Positions 60,204 to 64,000 of a DNA stretch of 64,000 nt are shown piece by piece (the first letter of the stretch is position 1; each line of letters begins with the position of its first letter). The notes beneath the pieces are model-generated. The model did not search any database and was not told where the DNA came from. It saw only the letters and a list, made by a program, of their open reading frames with translations. Location of the stretch: NCBI RefSeq assembly GCF_016545825.1, contig NC_052621.1:11308199-11372198 (forward strand), in the 5' to 3' direction. This DNA comes from Eucalyptus grandis (Eukaryota > Streptophyta > Magnoliopsida > Myrtales > Myrtaceae). The position numbers and the translations under genes were made by a program.

Positions 60204-61780
60204 CAAAAAAATATATATATACCAAAAAAAAAAAAAAAGGCGATTGACTCGTTAATTTGGGTAGTTCTTATCAGCTGATATACAGTCATGGCACAGACAT
60301 CCCACCGTGAGGTGACTCACTATTTATGTGAGCGATTCCGTATGATTCTATCCATTCATTTGGTGTCATTGCGTTTATTATTTTTTGGCTATAACTATAC
60401 TAAGAAATTTTGATAATTTCCCTTTGTGCAAATTCTTTCCAAGTATTAATCTACTACTTTTTGTAATACGGCCAAAGTTTTGCCCAAATATGCTTAGCTC
60501 CTAAGAAAAAGCTTTGCTTGCAAGCACTAAAAAAGAACTCTTATATTTTCTTGCAAATTTTTTGTGAAGTACAATTTTTTTTTAATGAAAGTATTATTTT
60601 TCACCTAATCCAAATATTAGTTTGAAATCATACTATTGGGTACCTCTGCTTATATTCATACTCCCATTTAAAAAAGAGGAATCATAACCTCATCGAATTC
60701 GTCACGAACTCATGGCGAGCGTGGTCCATTAAAATCAATTTGGCCACCTATCCTAGTACGTCATATTTTGGACCAGTAAATACTCACACATTTCTTTTTG
60801 GGGGTGCGACATTAAATGCGGGATCTTCCCATTTACATCAGGACGGCAATGTAGCCCATATGCTGGCCAAACAACACGAGAGGCAGAACGCCAATGCCTC
60901 CCCCACCTAAAATCTCCAATTGGACAAATACCTTTTGATGAATGCTTTGCACAGCAAGAAAGGGGGCTCCCCGGTTCATTCTCCCTTTTATGGAAGTTAG
61001 GTCGTATGGTAACAATTAGCACGAAAAAATGAAAAATCAAATAAATAAACAAAAAATAAATTGTGGGTAATTTCTTTTTTTCTTTTTTCTTGTAATTAAA
61101 GGGGTACTTTTTTTTTTTTTTTTGGAGAACTTAACATACATGAATGTGAAAGTGCCTATATATGACAAAGTAACGTCCGTGGGCAAGCTTTTTTTGTTCT
61201 TTTATGTCTCTCTGTTGGTGTGTTGGGAGATATGGTCCTTTTAAAGCTAGTAAAAAGTAAATGCCAAAGGGCCCCTCTCTTAGAGAAAAAAACGCTTGCG
61301 TTTTGGCCGCTCGAGGGGTATTTCCGTAAAATCATGACGACCGGGGGGTGTTTTTCGTGCAACGCGTGTTCCTGCCGTCGTTTCCGCCTTGTCCGAAGCA
61401 CCAGATTCGGCCAATGGCTGAGCGACCTTTTGTTTTTGGTCGCTTTAGCGGACTTTGAATAAAAGACCTTTTTTTTTTTTTTTTTAAAGAAATGATTTTT
61501 CTTTTTTGATAAAGGAGCCAATGAAGATATTTTAAGAAATTGCAGCAGAAAGAGGAAAAGGAAAAGAGAATTTAAAGAGAACAACTAATTAATTATGTGA
61601 AAAGGGGGCGTCCTCACGATCTTCATGCACGGAAATATTTTTTGCGTTCTACGAGGTGGAGGTGACTACGTCGCGCTTTGCATGACTGCGGCCGGACCCT
61701 AGTGCCACCTGTCGGCGGGGTCGGGTGGGTTTGAGTCGAAACAAGAAATATTTGGGAAAGAAAAGGGGACAATCTTACAA
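59976..61780. other. upstream region of DME, no gene seen
   Basis: Contains A-runs at 60,092-60,123 and 60,171-60,237, an AT-rich middle, and a mixed-composition patch at 61,240-61,460 with overlapping short frames on both strands. No recognisable gene. In Arabidopsis the ROS1 promoter carries a transposon-linked methylation sensor; I looked for an element close to this promoter and found none with clear ends. Confidence 0.45.
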
Positions 61781-61999
61781 AGAGTCTGTTTATTTCCCGA
61801 AAAATGAAGGATTTAATTTTTTAAAAATTAAATGATATAATTAGTCAATCGAAAATATTTTCATCATCGATAATAAAATATGTTAATTATTTTTGTGGAA
61901 GATGAAAACATTTTTATTTATTCATTTTTATAAAAGATAAGATAATCATTTTAATGAGAATATTTTCAAAATCATTTATTTTTCGCAAAACAAATGGAG
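61781..61999. repeat. small MITE-like element, relative of 12,127-12,371
   Basis: The left end AGTCTGTTTATTTCCCG and the reverse complement of the right end ACTCCATTTGTTTTGCG are imperfect inverted repeats like those of the copy at 12 kb. The interior shares AAAATATTTTC and GTTAATTATTTTTG-like phrases. Non-coding. Confidence 0.6.
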
Positions 62000-63590
62000 T
62001 TAAACAACCAATAGTGTTTTTTTTCCCTTGGGACATTGATACATTGAATTTTGTTTTTGTCTCACTGATACCCTACACTTGTGTTAATCGATTCAAAAAT
62101 ACCTCCCATCCATGTAGCAGTTGAAAATCTGAAGTGGTCGAACGCAACAGGTCTGTTCATTACCAAGTTGCATCCATTTGTCTGGCATTGGTCGTGAATG
62201 TTGACACATCGGGACTTTGAAGGGCCATTCTAAAGAGAAACCTAACGAAAGGATTTTGAGTCACTGGTACAAAGGGTACTAGTGATACGAAAAAAATATT
62301 TAGGACATGGCCTATGGGGTTTAGGATTTTTTTAATGAGATTATTCTCGAAAAAAGACGAAGTTTCGATCTAGATAAATTGATTCAACACAATTTATTAT
62401 CAGGATAGTCACACAAATAGTTCTTGAATTTTGATTTAATGTGTAACGTGATTCTTGAACTTTTAATTGAGGGATATGTGTAATAGAAATCCTAAAACTT
62501 GTTACGAAAATGCAATTGAATCCTAAAACTTGTAAAAAGTGCAATCAAGTCTTAAAACTTGTCAAATTGTTTCAATCGAGTCCCAAAATTAACACAGTTA
62601 GTCTTTTTTAACGGAAAATACTAACGTGGCGCGGACGTCGCATTTTAAATAATTTTTCATTTTCCACATGATTTTTTAAAATTATTTTTTTATTCAATTT
62701 GGTTCCCTGTACTTTTGGTAAATGCTCAATCTAGGCCATGCATTATTATATTCTTGAATTCAATCTAGTCTTTGGATTATTTAGTTTAGGAGCTAAACTT
62801 TGAACAAATTAAAAGTTTAGGGATGGCATTGTACATTCGGTCAAAATTCAATAATCATTCATGCAATTTTTCATTTACTATTTGAACGCTGGACTTCAGA
62901 CTCAAGATTGTCGAAGCGAACTTCTATCATTCCGTGACTTTAGCATTTAGTAGCTTCCATCAGGCACTCTCCGTCCACTTTCATAAGTTGTGGTACAAAA
63001 GGTAAAAGGCAAGAAACATGGGGGTGTGTTGTGTGTTCCATGCGGCTTCTTCACTGTCCTCATGTGGGAAAACCCTAGGTTTTTGCCAGGCGCCCACTTT
63101 TTTGCACGAAAGGGTCGGATCTAGCGCCGTTCTTTGGTGAGGTGGAGTAAAGAGTCCAAATTAGCATCATTCTGGTAAAAAAAAGAAGGAAAGAGAGAGA
63201 GAGAGAAAAGGTCTAAATTTAGATTAAACTCATGCGCGATCGATGCGCAATTTCATGTGCTCGAGAGCTTAAGACTTGATCGTTGGAAATCAAGTTGCCA
63301 TAGGTATATTGGGTTCTAAAATCTTTGATGTGCTCCCGAAGGAAATCTCGAATTTAGCTTGTGAGGGGGTTGGTGCATTGGAACCCTTAGAAGGAGATCC
63401 CCGGGTTGACCACTTCCATTCACACTTGGCTATATCAATTTGAGTTTCTAGAACATGGGACTATGCTTTATAGCAATAGAGCCAAAGGTTTTGAGCTCAA
63501 TCTCTTGCAGCCCGATTTCATCTGTCCATGTATAGGGTTTTCCTTCCTATACGTGGGACTGCTACAATTGTTTCAAACTCATATATTTTA
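62000..63590. repeat. repeat-rich flank with composite foldback fragments
   Basis: At 62,410-62,880 phrases match the 13,868-14,215 family (CACACAAATAGTTCTTGAA at the left, GTCAAAATTCAATAATCATT at the right). Nested inside is a run of three similar phrases built on CCTAAAACTTGT (62,491-62,560). The rest (62,880-63,590) has short frames only and no recognised gene. Confidence 0.45.
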
Positions 63591-63599
63591 GTTCGTATG

Positions 63600-64000
63600 T
63601 TTAAAGGAAAAATTATTTAAAAAGTCCTAAATTTATTACACTTTTGCCAATTCAGTTATAAATCTTTTAATTTTCTTAATTCAGCCTTAAATCTTTTCAT
63701 TTTTTACCAATTGAGTTCATTCGGCTAATTTTGATTAGAAATTGATGACATGACGCTTTTTAATATATATATATATATATATATTTTGAATTTTTTTTTT
63801 CTTTTGGGTTTGGGGTTAGGGCTGACGAGGGTTGCAGGCAGGCCAACCCTCGTTGGCCCTCGTAGGCCCTAACCCCAAATCCAAAAAAACAGAAGAAGAG
63901 AAAAGTAAAAAAATTTAGAAATTCAAAAAATTATTAAAATATTATTAAAAAGTGCCATATTAACGCTGATCGGCCATATTAGCAATTTATGGTCAAAATT
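63600..64000. repeat. foldback element cut by the window end
   Basis: Arms with TGACATGACGCTTTTTAAT and TTAAAAAGTGCCATATTAAC face each other around a GC-rich centre that is itself a palindrome (TTTGGGGTTAGGGC against GCCCTAACCCCAAA, 63,808-63,882). An (AT)n run lies at 63,764-63,783. It belongs to the same dispersed family as 3,925-4,230 and 36,235-36,470. The right arm runs past the end of the window. Confidence 0.65.

Noticed and set aside
60171..60237. Long A-run as the poly-A tail of a retroposed gene or LINE
   Set aside because: No coding or LINE-like sequence precedes it in either orientation and no target duplication was found; a simple low-complexity run is enough.
1..64000. CRISPR arrays, operons or bacterial-type systems
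   Set aside because: The sequence is a plant nuclear chromosome; no spacer-repeat arrays or clustered prokaryotic genes are present.

Overview
The window is nuclear DNA from a flowering plant, most likely a woody eudicot. The supporting evidence is GT-AG introns, plant-only gene families (a DEMETER-type DNA glycosylase, a PETAL LOSS-type trihelix factor, family-1 glycosyltransferases with a PSPG box), a nuclear insertion of plastid DNA, and AT-rich intergenic DNA full of small non-autonomous transposons. A myrtalean tree is a guess from general impression only; the sequence does not prove it.

Layout. 1-6.2 kb is mostly repeats, with a possible broken gene start near 1.7 kb. At 6.2-8.7 kb (minus strand) lies a two-exon trihelix transcription factor. 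From 8.9 to 21 kb there are no convincing genes, only foldback elements, an LTR-like relic, a piece of plastid DNA carrying trnI-CAU (about 20.96-21.11 kb) and a transposon-like segment carrying a broken UGT89-type fragment (21.41-21.79 kb). From 22.0 to 34.4 kb a direct tandem duplication has its junction near 27,503. Each copy carries a single-exon UGT94-like glycosyltransferase (minus strand) and a gene for a small, probably plastid, membrane protein. That small gene is intact in the right copy and reduced to its 3' end in the left copy by a 464 bp deletion. A solo LTR sits in the left copy and a 1161 bp hAT-like element in the right copy; the other copy supplies an empty site for each. From 35.6 to 39.5 kb there are four decayed copies of one unit. 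A GC-rich promoter-like island lies at 40.4-41.0 kb, with no recognisable coding sequence downstream. From 49.5 to 59.0 kb (minus strand) lies a complete DEMETER-type 5-methylcytosine DNA glycosylase gene. I assembled it exon by exon: 19 coding exons, 1882 residues, every junction in phase. The last 4 kb is repeat-rich and includes a foldback element cut off by the window edge.

How the parts relate. The two developmental/epigenetic regulators (trihelix and DEMETER) are on the same strand about 41 kb apart. As I recall the Arabidopsis loci, the same pairing occurs there (EDA31 next to DML2, and PTL and DME both near the top of chromosome 5), so this looks like an old linkage into which a glycosyltransferase tandem array and many transposons were inserted. 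The glycosyltransferases are probably specialised-metabolism enzymes that add a sugar to an existing glycoside. No operon-like functional grouping is visible.
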